A stretch of 64,000 bases of DNA from Isoetes taiwanensis (GCA_021234155.1 JAJEKV010000002.1:19707592-19771591); one strand, 5' to 3'. Counted from the stretch's first letter, positions 46,106 through 59,673 are shown. A program made the numbers and translations. Notes: generated by a model from the letters alone, not told the origin.

Positions 46106-49100
46106 CCCCACCTTTTGAGGCATATCTAATGAAGTTATCTAAGCACTAAGTTGTTTGCATCTTTTTTCTTGCCCTATATTTTGTGCTTGATTTGATTCTA
46201 ATGACCAATCTGCTGCAAAATGTGGGCAAGACACTACACTAATCTTGTAAAGCACTACGGTTGTAAAGCGCAAGATCTAGCTAACTGGCAAGCATCTATA
46301 TGGTTACATTGTGACAAATCTGATCAGGTACAGATCATGCTTAATTCTTTCATTTATGCATCTTTGTTTATTCAGTTTGTTGATGATCATGAGAGTTCCT
46401 TTTGCTATTTAAAGCTAGAATACTTATTTTTATTTCGCAGATGTAAACTTGATGGTAGTACAAGATAGTGGGGTTATTAGTGGTTCAAATTAGAGGTAGA
46501 AATCTAGATTTTCAGCCCATACGTTTGGAGTCACTCAAAAGAAATAGAGTAAGTATAGTAAAAATCATGTTTGATACTTCTGGCACCCTGGATCAGGTAA
46601 CATTAGAAGAAGAGAATGTCCATGAAGAGACAATAAGGAAATGGAAAATGAAGACAACAGAATTGATGCTTCATTATCAGATTTGCAGCAAACCTTTACA
46701 CTAGAAGATCCAATTTCAAAATCAGAGGTGTTGCCATGAAAGAAACATTGCAAATCAAAATAACATGATGGAAAGCTGGGCATGAATGAGGTGTTGCCAT
46801 GAAAGGAACATCGCAAATCAAAATAACATGATGGAAAGCTGGCCACATATGAGAGTCTGGAGGATGATATTAATGAAGATTTTCATGCATAATGAAGATT
46901 TTGATGCAATCTTTATGATGGAAATGATTTCTGAGACTCTTGATCCAATTAGGTTAAGTAGACCTACATCACCACTATTGATACCTTTGTGTAGCATTTT
47001 AAAAAATGAGGCACTAAGAACAGTAACTAGTTCTACTCAACAAATGCGAGAAGTATTACAATTTGATGCTTATGGTCAGAGAAAAGGCTCCTTCATTTTG
47101 TCAATGCAAACGTTGAGGATGTTTGGATTGATGATACTATAAAGGCGGGCTCGGACTCTATGGAGAGAAATAAATGAAGAGTTTGAATTGGACATTCCAA
47201 ATTCAGAGGATTGAAAAGATTTTAGTGGTTGCATATTCTTGTGTTAGGATGAAAACGATTTGTAACATGGATGGAAGAGACTGTAGAGGCTGGACATGTG
47301 GAGCATATATACCCTTTGAAATTATTTGCAAAGTTCCTATTGAAATTCATTGTGCTAATGTTTGTCAGATATCATTAGAGTTGAATCTTAAAATAGAACG
47401 GGAAATTATTTTCTTATTGGCAAGCATTTTTCTCTGATCTTCAGCCTGATTTTTCTCTGATTTTTCCCCTGTGCTGCATTTTAGAAATTTGAGATCTGCA
47501 ATATGCCCCTATTTTGATTGGATATAGCCAGATCCAGTGTTACAAGCCTCTCCAGAAACCGTAGCCAAATCCAGGTGTCCGCAAAAAAGTCTAGCAAAAA
47601 GTGTTCATTTAACCTTAAAACCATGTGTCACTTAAATGTTATGTTCATTAAATGTTATATTCATGTAACTCTAAAACCACGCACTCCTTGAATCTTATTT
47701 TAGATTGTGGCGGAAGGTTTAAATAAAATCCGAATAAAATAAACTCAATTACATATGTAGGGATAGGGATAAGATTGTATAACTAAAAGAAAGGTAGATA
47801 TTTGAAGAAAATACGATAGGAAGATACGCCAAGGATTAAATTTGAAAGTAGATAGCATATTCATATCACAGACATGTATATGCCTATAGAAACCTCATAT
47901 GCAAAAAACCATCCCCAAAAAACCCTCCAAAAAATTGCACTCCGGGGGAACGGCAAGCTATCAACAGGGACAAATCCATCTCAAAAATAGGCATGTGACC
48001 ATACACTAATAACTATATAACACACATAACAGACATATTTCCCCCCACATAATAGATCAATTTCATTTTATGTTTCCATAAATTACTTTTCACATTTAAT
48101 CAAGGCAAGTATAAGATTTGACTCATATTTCTTCAAAATTGTAAGTGACCCTTCGATTTTAAGCAGGGCATCAGTATTTATGTACTTATGACTATACTGC
48201 GGCGATGAGGGAACAAGAACAACACCAAGGAGACACCCACAGTCTACACTCATCTCTAGTTAGTTCTGCAACTATAGGTTTAAGTGGTCCAAGTTAACTT
48301 GTGTGTGACACAAAAGGTCATGGTGTACGCCCCCAAGGATTCTTCTTGATTACGAGGTGAATTTTATTTCCATTTCCTTACCTCAATGGATGAAGAAAAT
48401 ACAATATGTTGTCATCCAAATTAGTGGATCGACAATGAATATTAAAGCCTTCATGACTTTTTCTTGGTCATAATGCAGGATAGTATCCGATGAGTGTTTT
48501 TGCTGGATATTGAACAAGGAAAAGAACTTCTATCCATGATGACGTTCAAGGATGGGGCAATAAAAAAGCAGCAAAAACGAGCAGTCAAAATCAATCCATG
48601 GAAATCAGCAAAATTGAATGTAGGCGAGGTACAAGGGCAGGAGCACGAGCGAGGGAAAAATCGTCAGTACTTTGTGCTATTGCAAATGACTCTTTCCATA
48701 GTGACAGAGACTAATAGCAGCTTTGATAGCCTTAGTAGAAGCCCAGCTTCTGAGATTCTTCCTATAGCTCCTACTACCCGAAGATCCAAGAGGAAACATA
48801 ATTTTGCTTCAGTCAATTTAAAAGATACTCCCTTTAGTGATGGCTACCAAAGCAACAAGCCTTTATTGACGCTGATGATATTATAGCCCCTCTTCAAAGA
48901 GAAGCAAGAAGTACATTTTGGCCTAATGACAGTGCTCCATGCTCCAGTTAGATCGCTTATGGTTTTATCCACATCCATATCTCCAGAATAATATGGAGAT
49001 ATCTTTTGAAGGTTAGAATGAAGAATGCGGCTTTGAAGGTTAGAGGAATTGCTTTCAGACATCTTTTTAAGCCCCTTTTGTATATTATGTCAATTGCATA

Positions 49101-49150
49101 AGCTTTTTGCCTGAATCGTTGCATGCCAAATCTTAATAGATGGTGTTCAA
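46106..49150. other. No recognisable gene
   Basis: Frames at 46220-46704, 46786-47437 and 48494-48886 (about 80-130 codons) have no recognisable domain and overlap duplicated sequence. A TTTCGCAG near 46441 could be a splice acceptor. I do not call a gene. Confidence 0.4.
46725..46850. repeat. 63-bp tandem duplication
   Basis: GAGGTGTTGCCATGAAAG starts at 46725 and 46788; both copies run through CAAATCAAAATAACATGATG and GAAAGCTGG. Confidence 0.85.
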
Positions 49151-49434
49151 GCGTTAATCATTTAAATAAATCAGTTAATCAGGTAAATAAATCAGTCATT
49201 GACCATTCAAGCATGGTATACAATAGGCCATTTATCAAGGGACCCATTTTGCCAAATAGTGTATTCAATTTTTGCAACTCTTGAATGTTCACGCGTTAAT
49301 CATTTAAATAAATCAGTTAGTCAGGTAAATAAATCAGACATTGACCATTCAAGCATGGTATACAATAGGCCATTTATCAAGGGACCCATTTTGCCAAACA
49401 ATGTATTCAATTTATGCAAATTTTGAATTATTGG
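49151..49434. repeat. 142-bp tandem duplication
   Basis: GCGTTAATCATTTAAATAAA starts at 49151 and 49293. The copies are nearly identical through ACCATTCAAGCATGGTATAC and AAGGGACCCATTTTGCCAAA. Confidence 0.9.
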
Positions 49435-50075
49435 CTTTAAGTAGAGAGAAATGTTCGCGGCGGCGCCCATTTCTGTTTGATGCTAACATTTTTTCCCCAG
49501 GAAAAAACCTAATAGAGACATGTGTCTTCAAAATGAAAAAAAAAGTGGCGTCCCTTTCTTGCTCTGCAAGCAATCCGTCCCTGCAAAGCAAGCAATCCGG
49601 CCCTGCTCAGTTCCAGCCTTGCTCAATATGCAGAATCATGTGGCCGATCTCTGAAAAAGGTTCTGGCTGGACAACGGAGCTGGCTATGGAGAGCCAGAAC
49701 TGGAAAGGTGCGCGCCTTTTGCTCTCTGGAGCTGGCTATGGAGAGCAGCGATTTCTTCCAATTCTCTTAGTCTTTGATAAAGCTAGAAACAACGATTGGG
49801 GCATCGGTGTATTTTGTGTTTGGTCTGCCTCCTGTCTTGTTGATTTACATCTTCGTTTCCATACAGTTGAGCAAAAACAAAGCTGCATCCGTTATCTTAG
49901 CAGAGAGGTGTTCATGTGCCATCGCCATACTTTAACCTTCTCTTCAAATTTCAGGTAGTATCTGGTTTTGATCAAATGAGGAAATTAAGATATCTGCATC
50001 CACGCATGGAAAGTGCAGCTCCATCATAAGCAAAAGCAGCATGTTCTGCCATATAAGAAATTCTCAGCCATATCC

Positions 50076-50311
50076 TGTTGGATATCGAAACAAGGCTGAC
50101 ATTGTCGCAGGAGTATGCTGGCCAAAAGGACATTCTGTTTTAGTAGTTCATTGCTGTCATTGTAGAGTTTACGTGTGTTCCTAGTCGGTAGGAGATAATT
50201 CTGGAGATCCCAAAAGGGTAGAAGTGCTAAATCGAGCCATGCTCATCTTGTATAAGATCAGGATTTCTTTGTAATAGACAAGCTTCTTTGGTACTGGTTT
50301 TTCTGTTTGTT
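50076..50311 (+). repeat. 5' LTR
   Basis: Starts TGTTGGATATCG. By eye it differs from the 3' LTR at about five positions (four substitutions and a 1-base indel), roughly 98% identity, indicating a fairly recent insertion. Contains TTGTATAAGATC, a possible TATA-type element. Confidence 0.9.
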
Positions 50312-50359
50312 TGAGCGGTCGATTCACGGTGGTTAAAGAGCAGCCCATACTCAAAAGGA

Positions 50360-52072
50360 ATGGGAAGGATTGGAAAGCTAACGCATGAGAATGCTTTTTA
50401 TTGGTTTATCAAAGTACGAGGGAAACTATCTGCTAAGGGATTGTGGAATATAGTTTCAGAAGATGAGCCCAGATCAATCCTTATGGTTAAGAGGATACAA
50501 ACATCAAAAGGAGCTCAAGTGTCAAAGAGTTCAACGTCTGATACTAAGGAAGAATCATTTGAGGAAGATGATGGAGCTGCAAGGTTGCAAGAAGGAGAAA
50601 AGACTGCATTACTCAAATGGATACAGAAAGACTGGGAGGCCAGAAATCGCCTTATGAGATACCTGGATGACACGATGATTGCCCAGGTTGGAGCTGCAAG
50701 TAGCGCCAAGGAGGCTTGGGAGCAGCTGGCTGCTATTTACAAGAAAAAACATTTCTCTCAGCAAGCTAATCTATATGCAGTGATTTTTACTACCAAGCTG
50801 AAGGAATGTTTGTCTGCAGAGGAGTACATATCCAAAATTAAGGCAGCAGCTCTCCAATTGAAAGGCATGGAGAAAGGATTAGATGATGATCTCATTGTTG
50901 GTGCCCTATTACTTGGATTGCCTTCATCTTACAATAATGTTAAGAATTTGACTGGCTCTGCAGAGCATGTTGAAATTGAATGGGCCTCTCAGCAAATCTT
51001 AATGGAAGAAACTAATCAAGCTGGGGCCAAGAAAAGCAGCAATAAGGAGGGACAAGCCTTTGTTGGCAAGCAAGATGGTGGAGAAACCAGGAAGTGTTTC
51101 AATTGTAATAAGTTTGGGCATCTTGCACGAGATTGTGATATGCCAGATAGAAGGAAGAGAAAGCAAAGACCCCAGACTAAGGATGATTCTAAGAAAAAGA
51201 AGGAGAAGGAGACTGTTCAGGCCCATGGGCATAAAGCATCTAGGGCTAGGGATACTGAGGAGTCAGATAAAAGCTCAAGCTCTGATTCCCTTGTGTCTGT
51301 GACTAAAGCATTTGTTGCAGTCCAATCTACAACTCATGAAGCATACAAATCTCAAGGTAATCTTCGAAGGATATATGGTTATCTCCAGTATGTGGCTTTC
51401 AGCTTGTATAAAGTCCTGCTTATGGTGATTTCCAAGATGGTTTTAGAAGAAGCAGAGATTATAGGTAAAGGAAATCGACATGGCAAAGCAATGAGTGTTG
51501 TAGCTAAGATGGGATCTGGGATATGGTATCTTGACTCTGGAGCAAGTGATCATATGACTGGTCAGAGAGACATATTCACAGACTTTATAGAGATTCCTAA
51601 AAATAAGAAAGTGAAAATCGGAAAGGGAATTCTTGGAGTTGTAGGTTATGGAACCATTTGTTTGGAGCTTCCTTCTGGAAGGATAGCCTTGAAAGGTGCA
51701 CTTTATGTGCCTGACTTGGAGGTAAATCTGATATCCATAGGTCAAATGGATGATGCAGGGCTGCATGCCAAGTTTGGAGGAGGCAAGTGCCTCATAAGAG
51801 ACAAAGGGAAAAATGTGATTGCCAAAGGAGATAAGGATGAAGGAGTATACAGGCTGATTTGGTGCAGTAGTTCTCCAATGGCTCTCAGTGCAGAATCCAC
51901 CAATATAAACCAAGTGTGGCATGAACGCATGGGACATGTGAATTACAAATTCTTAAAAACTATGAAAGAGAAGGAATACGTGACATGGCTACCATCTCTT
52001 AAGGTACCTGCAGGGGTATGTGAAGGCTGCGCCTTAGGGAAATTGAGCAGGAAATCCTATCATAGGCCTTAG
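50360..52072 (+). pseudogene. copia gag-protease-GAG-pre-integrase
   Basis: 570-codon frame. Residues about 1-240 are the copia gag (HENAFYWFIKVRGKLSAKGL; EEYISKIKAAALQLKGM). A CCHC zinc knuckle CFNCNKFGHLARDC occupies residues 246-259, followed by a Lys-rich stretch. The aspartic protease has its active site in YLDSGASDHM (Asp about 392). The GAG-pre-integrase domain at about 520-562 carries the HHCC zinc ligands (WHERMGHVN ... CEGCALGK). The frame ends at 52072, where the integrase catalytic core (DDE) should begin; about 1 kb or more is deleted. In intact copia elements this is one polyprotein continuing to RNase H. Confidence 0.95.
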
Positions 52073-52137
52073 GCGCAAGGGCAATGATATTGTCAAGAGA
52101 TATCAGTCATAAATTTTGGGTTGAGGCAATGTTATCT
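52073..52137 (+). pseudogene. Integrase scrap between two deletions
   Basis: In the frame beginning GCA ATG ATA (52081) it reads AMILSRDISHKFWVEAMLS, which matches the region just after the third catalytic residue of copia integrase (…MISHxFWxEAxxT). Neither the DDE core before it nor the sequence between it and the reverse transcriptase is present. Confidence 0.7.
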
Positions 52138-52139
52138 CT

Positions 52140-53246
52140 AGATATAAAGCTAGACTAGTAGCACGTGGCTGCTCCCAGACAGCCGGAGTGGATTATCATG
52201 AGACTTTTGCCCCTGTAGCACGTCTCACATCTGTTCGAGTAGTTCTCGCTTTGGCTGCCCAATTGGGTTTATAACTGCAGCAGATGGATGTTAAGTCTGC
52301 ATTTCTCCATGGTAGATTGGATGAGGAAGTGTACTTGAAGCAGCCTCCAGGGTTTTGCAAACAGGGAGCAATCCATCTTGTCTGTAAGCTTAAGAAAGCT
52401 ATTTATGGATTGAAGCATTCACTGCGATTATGATACAAGACTATACATGCTTTCTTTACCCAGCTTGGCTTTATGAGAAGTAATGCGGATTGGAATGTAT
52501 ATGTAAAACAACTTGGGCCTCAATTGATCATCATTGTCTTGTATGTAGACGATTTGATTTTAGCTTCTAATTCCAAGCCACTTCTGCAGAAAACAAAGAC
52601 TGCCCTTGCAGCCAGGTTTCGTATGACAGACCTTGGATCCCTCAAATATTTTTTAGGAATCCATGTGGTCAGTGCTCCTGATAACAGGTCCGTCATTATC
52701 CATCAAGGAAAAGCAATTAAATCTCTTCTTGTGAAGTGCAGCATGCATACATCCCGCCATGTTAGTACACCTTCCATTAATACTCCACTTACTTACACTA
52801 TGTGCTCTCCGTTGGGTGATGTTGGAGACAGCATGATTGATATTCCCTACAGAAGCATTGTTGGCTCGTTGATGCACTTTATGGTTTGCAGCAGGCCCGA
52901 TATTTCAGAAAGTGTCATCACTATAAGTCAGTTTATGGAATGTCCTGGAAGAGAACATTGGCAAGCTCTTAAGCGCATATTGCGGTATCTTAAGCAAACT
53001 GCTCAGCTCGGCATTCGTTATGTTGGTGATGAGACCAACTGCATATGTCTTCAAGGCCTAGTTGATGCTGATTATGCAGGGGATCTGGCTGATAGAAGAT
53101 CTCGTACTGGCTTCATTTTTAAGCTGCAAGGGGGAGTGGTCAGTTGGGCCAGCAAAAAGCAGAAGGCTACTGCTGTTAATACATGTGAGAGTATATGGCA
53201 ATCTGTGCAGCTTCAAAAGAAGCCATTTGGCTCAGACGATTGTTGA
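52140..53246 (+). pseudogene. copia reverse transcriptase and RNase H start
   Basis: Begins YKARLVARGCSQTAGVDYHE and TFAPVARLTSVRVVLALAA, followed by QMDVKSAFLHGRLDEEVYLK. The catalytic box YVDD is at 52542-52553, and the next blocks read MTDLGSLKYFLGI and VGSLMHFMVCSRPDI. Two Trp codons have become stops (TAA 52272-52274, TGA 52431-52433). The RNase H start DADYAGDLADRRSRTGF is present. The frame ends after CES in a disrupted CEAEYMA motif. Essential residues of the polymerase palm remain. Confidence 0.9.
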
Positions 53247-53521
53247 AAGATCTCGGAAGTGAGCAAAGAAGGCCAACACTCATACTAAATGATAACCGAG
53301 CTGTTGTATCTCTTGTGAAGAATCCCAGCAACTTTACAAAGGCCAAGCACATTGAAACACGGTATCATTTTACAAGAGAGAAGGTGAAAGAAGGGAAAGT
53401 GAGCATTGAACATCTAGGCACACAGTATATGACAGCAGATGCATTGACGAAACCACTAGCAAGAAAGCGCTTCTCTGAGTGCTTAGACGAAATGGGTATG
53501 GTTACTGTTCAAAGCATGTAG
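53195..53521 (+). pseudogene. copia RNase H C-terminal part
   Basis: Continues the RNase H domain in another phase: MAICAASKEAIWLRRLLKDL, NDNRAVVSLVKNP, KHIETRYHFTREKV, MTADALTKPL. Compared with the usual CEAEYMA the DNA lacks four bases near 53188, causing the shift. Terminates with TAG at 53519-53521, 346 bp before the 3' LTR. Confidence 0.9.
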
Positions 53522-53867
53522 TATGCAGAACTAGTTAATGGCTGGAGGAGACTTGGTGGCAGAGGTTTTCTCTTGGCTGATAGGGAAGGCGTGCAATTTA
53601 AGGGGAGTTTGTCATCTTAGTTTTAGATGTGTGAAGCTGAAAAAGACTTGGTGGCAGAGGCCTCTTTTGGTTGGTAGATAAAAGTTTCAGTTCTAGGAGG
53701 TATGTTATCTTTGTTCAAAGGAAAAAGACAAAAAAAAAGAAAAAAAAAATTAAAAAAGTGAGAAGGAAGTAGAATCTGGTCGGTTGGGCAGATCAGCAAT
53801 TAACAGCCAAGGCCACTGGTTATGGTTATCTCTGAGTATTTGTCACAAGGTCAACCTTGAGGGGGAG

Positions 53868-54104
53868 TGTTGGATATCGAAACAAGGCTGACATTGTCGC
53901 AGGAGTATGCTGGCCAAAAGGACATTCTATTTTAGTAGTTCATTGCTGTCATTGTAGAGTTTACCTGTGTTCCTAGTCGATAGGAGATAATTCTGGAGAT
54001 CCCAAAAGGGTAGAAGTGCTAAATCGAGCCATGCTCGTCTTGTATAAGATCAGGATTTCCTTTGTAATAGACAAGCTTCTTTGGTACTGGTTTTTCTGTT
54101 TGTT
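53868..54104 (+). repeat. 3' LTR
   Basis: TGTTGGATATCG to CTGTTTGTT, directly after the polypurine tract. The LTR end before ATATCC may extend to 54107 (ATT); the 5' copy diverges from GTTTGTT onward, so the exact end is unsure. No CA terminus is apparent. Confidence 0.9.
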
Positions 54105-54113
54105 ATTATATCC

Positions 54114-57100
54114 AAGCCTTTTGCCTTCTTGAATCGCTTACTTTTGCTGCAAATCTTCCCCATGGTCTTCTTCTTACGCCCCCTCAATGCCCCGCAGGCT
54201 CTTTCCTGCAAATAGGTTGTTTACTTTCTTGTTTCCAACCACTGGAACCTCTTTCGGATCAAAACCTGTTTCTGTGCTACACTACAAGAAACTCTATTTT
54301 TTCCCCAAATTTGTTGTTAATGAGATTGATCTATCTTTTAGACAAAATCACTATCCAATGACGCAGGGCCCACAGATATTTCTTGCTCTGGAAGCTAAAA
54401 TTGCCCTTCTTACTGGTATTTTTTTTTGTTTTGAGCTGGCTTAGAAGGCTTGAGCGAGGGGACTGAAAGCCATATCTGCAAGGATTCACCGTAATCAAAT
54501 TCAAGTATTATGGCTGGAATGCTTGTGCATTATACTATAGACATGCCCTGTCGTTGGTGTGTGAAAAGCTTAGATCTGGCACACACAGGTAATTGTTGAA
54601 GCATTAAAACATGTATAGTCCGTGAATTGAAAAATGTTGATCGAAAAGTATTCTAGATTATAAAGTGCTGCTAGACTTCTGTAGGTACTTATAAAAGCTG
54701 AGATTGAGGTATTGGAGTTGGATGTCTGGGATTTGACACCAGACCAGACAACACAATAATACGAATGATTTGCGAAGGAGCATATGATAATAGGTATTTA
54801 TATGCTTTCTAAATATCTTAATGTTGAAGTATAGTATTTGTAATTTTTTATTTGAACGTCTTTTATGAGCAGATTAAATAGCCTGAAGAGGCGCCTGAAG
54901 AATCCATAGTCGTATGTTAAATCAGCATCTGAAGGATAAACACAGAAGAGCAAAAATAGAAGTGTTTGAGACAAAGAATTAGAAAGAAGGGAGCCCTATT
55001 GCTGGTTCCTGAGAAATAGAGTGTCCGGTTCAAAAATCATGATTTAGCTATGATTGTTGCATATGCTCACAGATCATTTCCCTGATGAGCTGATTGAGAG
55101 AGAACCTTATCCTAGTGTATGAACCATATAACCATACCATTGTGCCTTAAAAATCCTTATAGGTCGTTTAAGGCTTCGGATAATAGCGCCTTACAATATA
55201 GGCATCCCAATTTTTACTCAAGCCATATTTGCATGACCATTTAAGCAAAACGTTAAAATTTGTACCAGCGCCATGCCATTTTTGAATCATGACAAGGTCA
55301 TCCACAGTATAGGTGGCCAAGTATGCTTCACTTTGGGTATGTCTCGATCACACAAACTTTAGAATCACTAAGTGAGTTGGTCCATTGGTGAAAATTTGAT
55401 GGTAAATTCTTAACTTTATCAGCAAAAATATCATGTAGAAAACAAAAAGTATCAATGTATGACCATGTGTATGTAGACATCATCTAACAAGATTCACATG
55501 GCAAGATGGGAGCCTACATGGCACCTACTTTAGCCACATTATGCTTTTGTATCCTCGTTCACAGCCCCAGTTGGATTTGTCGAATTTGCAGACCCTAAAC
55601 AGCTCATCCCTTAGATTTCCAAAATTTGTTACGAAATGACAATTTGACGACACAATGGCACATTACATTAATAAATATATTAAAGACTTTTTTACAGCTT
55701 TCTTAAACATTATTAAAACTTACTTAAACTTGAAACCTTTTAGGTTCCATTTCAAAAACATGTTATGATGAAAGTGGATCCAGTGACATGGTAGTTCTGT
55801 TTCCATCATCAATAGACACGATTCAATGTTTCCTCAAGTCTAGACAGATCCAAAGTTGAGATAGATCAAAAGGATACTAATCTTTGCACCATAATGCAAG
55901 GCTATTTAGTGCAAATTCAAAATATAGGAGAGCTGGGAAAGAGAAATGTTCGCGGCGGCCAAGGCCGCCGCGATAAATTTCTTGTATAAAATAACTCTTA
56001 CTCTTGTATTGATTATACTAGGTTCAACCAAAACAAAATTTGATTCGTCAAATAAACTTATGATTGTATAAAAGTTACGTCGGGATCTCAAACATATCAG
56101 ATATCAACAAGGCTAAAAGTAGAACCAAGAGATGAAACAAATTGCAAATGTGTGATTTATGGTTGCACAAGGATGATAGGGTTGTCGTCCCAATTCTGGT
56201 TGGCTGGGCCAACCATGACAGGCAGTAGTTCTTTTGCTATTTATGGGTTGCTTGAAGGCATACCCTAGGCGACGTTGTGTAGTTCATAGAATATTCTGTG
56301 AATATATAGAATTAATGGTTTAGATGGAATAGTTAAAAGAAATGAGAGGAGCATATGCCAAACTCAATGTTTGTTGCTTAATCCGACAGAACTCGCAGCT
56401 TGCATGCATGAACCAAATTTATGATGAGGGAAAGGATGCGAAAAAATTGTGGCTTGTAAGACCTTGTAGTTATTCTTGAAAGCTATGAATTCTGTTAGCT
56501 TTATATCACGCCCTGTATTTCCTTCTGTCTTGTTTTTGCCTTTGTCTCATTAGATTTAGCATAGTTGGCCATACCATGGGTTTGTCTTGGCCAATTAACT
56601 ATCCTTCTCTTGTTATTCATCTTGATGAGCTAACTAGGGGTTCCCTTTTGCAATTGCAATATTTAAGAGAACTTGTGCCTATGGGAGGGCAACGAGCGTC
56701 AGCCGATGGAATTGTGGTGCCAATTACAGGAGCCCAGATTAGTAACTCTGTAGCAGTTGGCATTGAATTCATAAGGCCATGAAGAACACTCCCATTCTTT
56801 GGACTTCCTGAGACGGAGTTTGTTGGATTAATTTTTGTGATTGAAGAATATACAATAAGAGTTATTGTTGTGATGAAAACTATTCTATTGGGATTGAAAG
56901 CTCAAATTTGTGCTTGTACGAAACTCTTGTCAAAGTTCCAAAAGAGAGTTTCGGCTATGCCAAACTGCGCAAGTATATTTTAAAGGGAAGACCTTATATC
57001 TACATGATAAATGTTCTGTTGAGCCTGAATTAGTTCCTGCATGTCTTCATGTTTTCCCCATCAACTTGAACAGGAATAGGTGATTTTAGTGTGTGATCTT

Positions 57101-59673
57101 AAAAATTCATAGCAAGGCAGAGATTACTGAAGTTGATATCTAATGCGCATTAGCCTTGGTAACAGTTAATGTATTATGTATATTCCTTTTGGTGCAGTAC
57201 CGTCATGTTGTAATGGACACATATTGTTGTGAATACACGACGGTTACTCATAATAGACTTTGTGGCAGTGCATTAACAGACTATGAAATTCTACTGAATT
57301 TAGATCTCCTGTTTTCTATCAGGAGAGACTGATTGAGTTGCAGTTGTAATATCTTCTTTTTTCCAAATACCATGTCCTTGTAGACCTATTGTAAATTCAA
57401 GATCCTTTGTATTATAATATCTCAAGGAGTTAACAGTTTGGAGGTCCTAACCAATTCATTGGGTGAGCAGTGGTGCCAGGGTCCAGCTCAACAAGGGTGG
57501 CAAATAAAAAAAAGACAATTATTGCAATGCACCACATTCTCTGATATAGTTCCAATGCATGGGTAGAACGGACAAACAAGAGGGAAGCAACTAACTACAA
57601 TCCATAGTGTTAATGATTTTAGTTTGAGAGCAGAAGCTTCTAAATGTCATCTCTGCCATCTGCAAGACGGGATGACATGGCCTGGGTGTAGAAAGTCACG
57701 ATCACAAAAAGATCAGTCTGAATCTTACCACATGAATTCTCTAGAAACTCTTCCCTCCTAGGGCAGCTGAAAACATGATCAGCCAGGGTTTCAATCTTTG
57801 GTCATTGCTAGTGTTAGGAAGGTTTTATAATTCCAATCTAATGTATAAATCCAATCTAATGTAAAACACGACATGTTCACCATATAAGGAGTCCATTCGT
57901 CAAGCAGCACACAATCCAAGACATGTCCATCGCATTGAAACAGATATATTGCTTAGAAAATGGTGGAAATTGACATAAATGAGCATACAGCTCAAACTCA
58001 TCATTGAAATGGGCTACGTAAATATCTCACTGTTTCTTCAACAGACTTTTTACTGGCTGCCTTGGCCTAAATAGAAAACTTCTTAACATGAAATGAAGCT
58101 TGCTGGACAATGGTCAAAAAAAGGTAATTCCTCCTTTTGCCTCCTCTTCTCTAGTTTCACATTATCCTTTACAAATACCAGCTCAATCCAACAAAATCAT
58201 TTAGAGTCATGAGATCGTTAAGAAATTCAATGCTTGCCAATGAAACAAACTTCAAATTTTCGTCTTTTCTCCATAGGTAACAGTCCATCGTCTTGATATA
58301 CTCCTGCATGTACATATACATAATTAACAATCGCTATTGCCTTCTATGTGGAACTTATCACAACTGCTTTCAAAAGCCAAGAGATGATACCTCAATTCCA
58401 TCAAGTTCCCAATCAAATTCTACCATGACCTATGTTGTCCATATAAAGTTGTCAGAGAGTTTCACCATCATAAAGTCAACACTGACTGCACTAGAAAACC
58501 AAGCATCATATAGGATGTTCACCATCTGTAGTGTAGATGGCATGAAAGACAGTATCATGTTCCAAAACCATAGAGAATAAATTCGCATGGGATAATAGAA
58601 CAAACTTAATTCCTGAGCCATGTATTACAGATTTTGTTGGTTGCCTTTGAGCTAATTCTTGGAGAATTCCCTATTCATGATAATTTCCACAAATCATGAA
58701 CACTATAGCTTCCTTAAACGGGCCTTTGTTATGACTCCCACTCCTAAATGAGTCCTTTGGTGCCCTAGGATCAAAAGTAAGGTAAGACTCTACTTCTAAG
58801 ATTGGTTTAGCTTCCATTACTCTGCTTCTACAACACAAGTTACTGCAAGCTGCCTTCCTCCTGATGGCAAGTTTTTTGTCACTGCAATAAAGAACTGTGC
58901 ATAAAGCTTTTCTGCCCAGTCTATAATGTTGCTCTGCTGGCTGCATTTACTGATACATCGAGAAGTTTAATGACCTAGTGGTCTTTTTAACACACAAGAA
59001 AGATGAAATGTCCACTTCCATCTCTTGGAGAGCTGTTTGCACCACATCTATATCTGCAACAGAACTCGACTCCATTGCAAAAGTTGTTGTAAGGGGGGTT
59101 AGGCAAGCCTGCTAAAGAGAAGAAAAATAGACAGAGACACCACAGATCACAACTTATGACTTCCAAGTTACTGAGATGTTTTAGATGTTGTAGACCATCA
59201 CTTACCTCGAATTCAGAGAAGGTAAGAAATAGGCGAAGGAAGCCATCGTGTTTTAAAATTTAAGAGACCAATAATGTACAAGCAACTATATGTGAAGCAA
59301 ATGTTTAGCTTGATTTATCCAGGAATATAGCTTGTCAATATACGGCCTTTATTATGTCCTCAACCTTGCAGTTGGAACATGTCACGCAAGTTTCTCGAGC
59401 AATTACTCCTAGCAATTTGTGCCTACCACAGCAATTAGAGAAACTAAAGGCCATAATATGCAGATATCATTCCAACTGACATAATTTATTGCTAGACATT
59501 AGTCAATCCCAGCTAACCCATAGGTTGGGCCGCATCAAGCAATAGCTCCTCGGCTTGGCTGGTTCTCATGTGCTTTCATATCATTCATCTTTTGTAGTTA
59601 ATTCACGTTTATTTTGACATTTAGCTAAGTCTTGCATTGTATATCACCTAGTAATGATGTTTTCATCTGGCAG
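54114..59673. other. No recognisable gene
   Basis: Short frames only. One 68-codon frame (56576-56782, ending PITGAQISNSVAVGIEFIRP) reads smoothly but matches nothing I know. The palindrome at 55951 is listed separately. Confidence 0.45.
55951..55972. repeat. GC palindrome, 10-bp perfect arms
   Basis: CGCGGCGGCC-AA-GGCCGCCGCG. The left side AGAGAAATGTTCGCGGCGGC (55940-55959) is identical over 20 bases to 49445-49464. The flanks GAAAT.../...AAATTTC also pair partly, so the hairpin can extend. Confidence 0.9.

Larger units (their letters stand above)
50076..54107 (+). mobile_element. Ty1/copia retrotransposon with internal deletions
   Basis: Two LTRs of about 236 bp (50076-50311, 53868-54104) bracket gag, protease, GAG-pre-integrase, a trace of integrase, reverse transcriptase and RNase H in copia order. 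Direct repeat ATATCC flanks at 50070-50075 and 54108-54113. A polypurine tract TTGAGGGGGAG lies directly before the 3' LTR. No TGG-initial primer-binding site follows the 5' LTR (TTGAGCGGTCG instead), so the leader is altered. The integrase core is missing, and stops and a frameshift are present. Non-autonomous. Confidence 0.95.

Noticed and set aside
46220-47437. A transposase-like gene suggested by several adjacent frames
   Set aside because: No catalytic motif or domain could be seen, and part of it is a recent tandem duplication.
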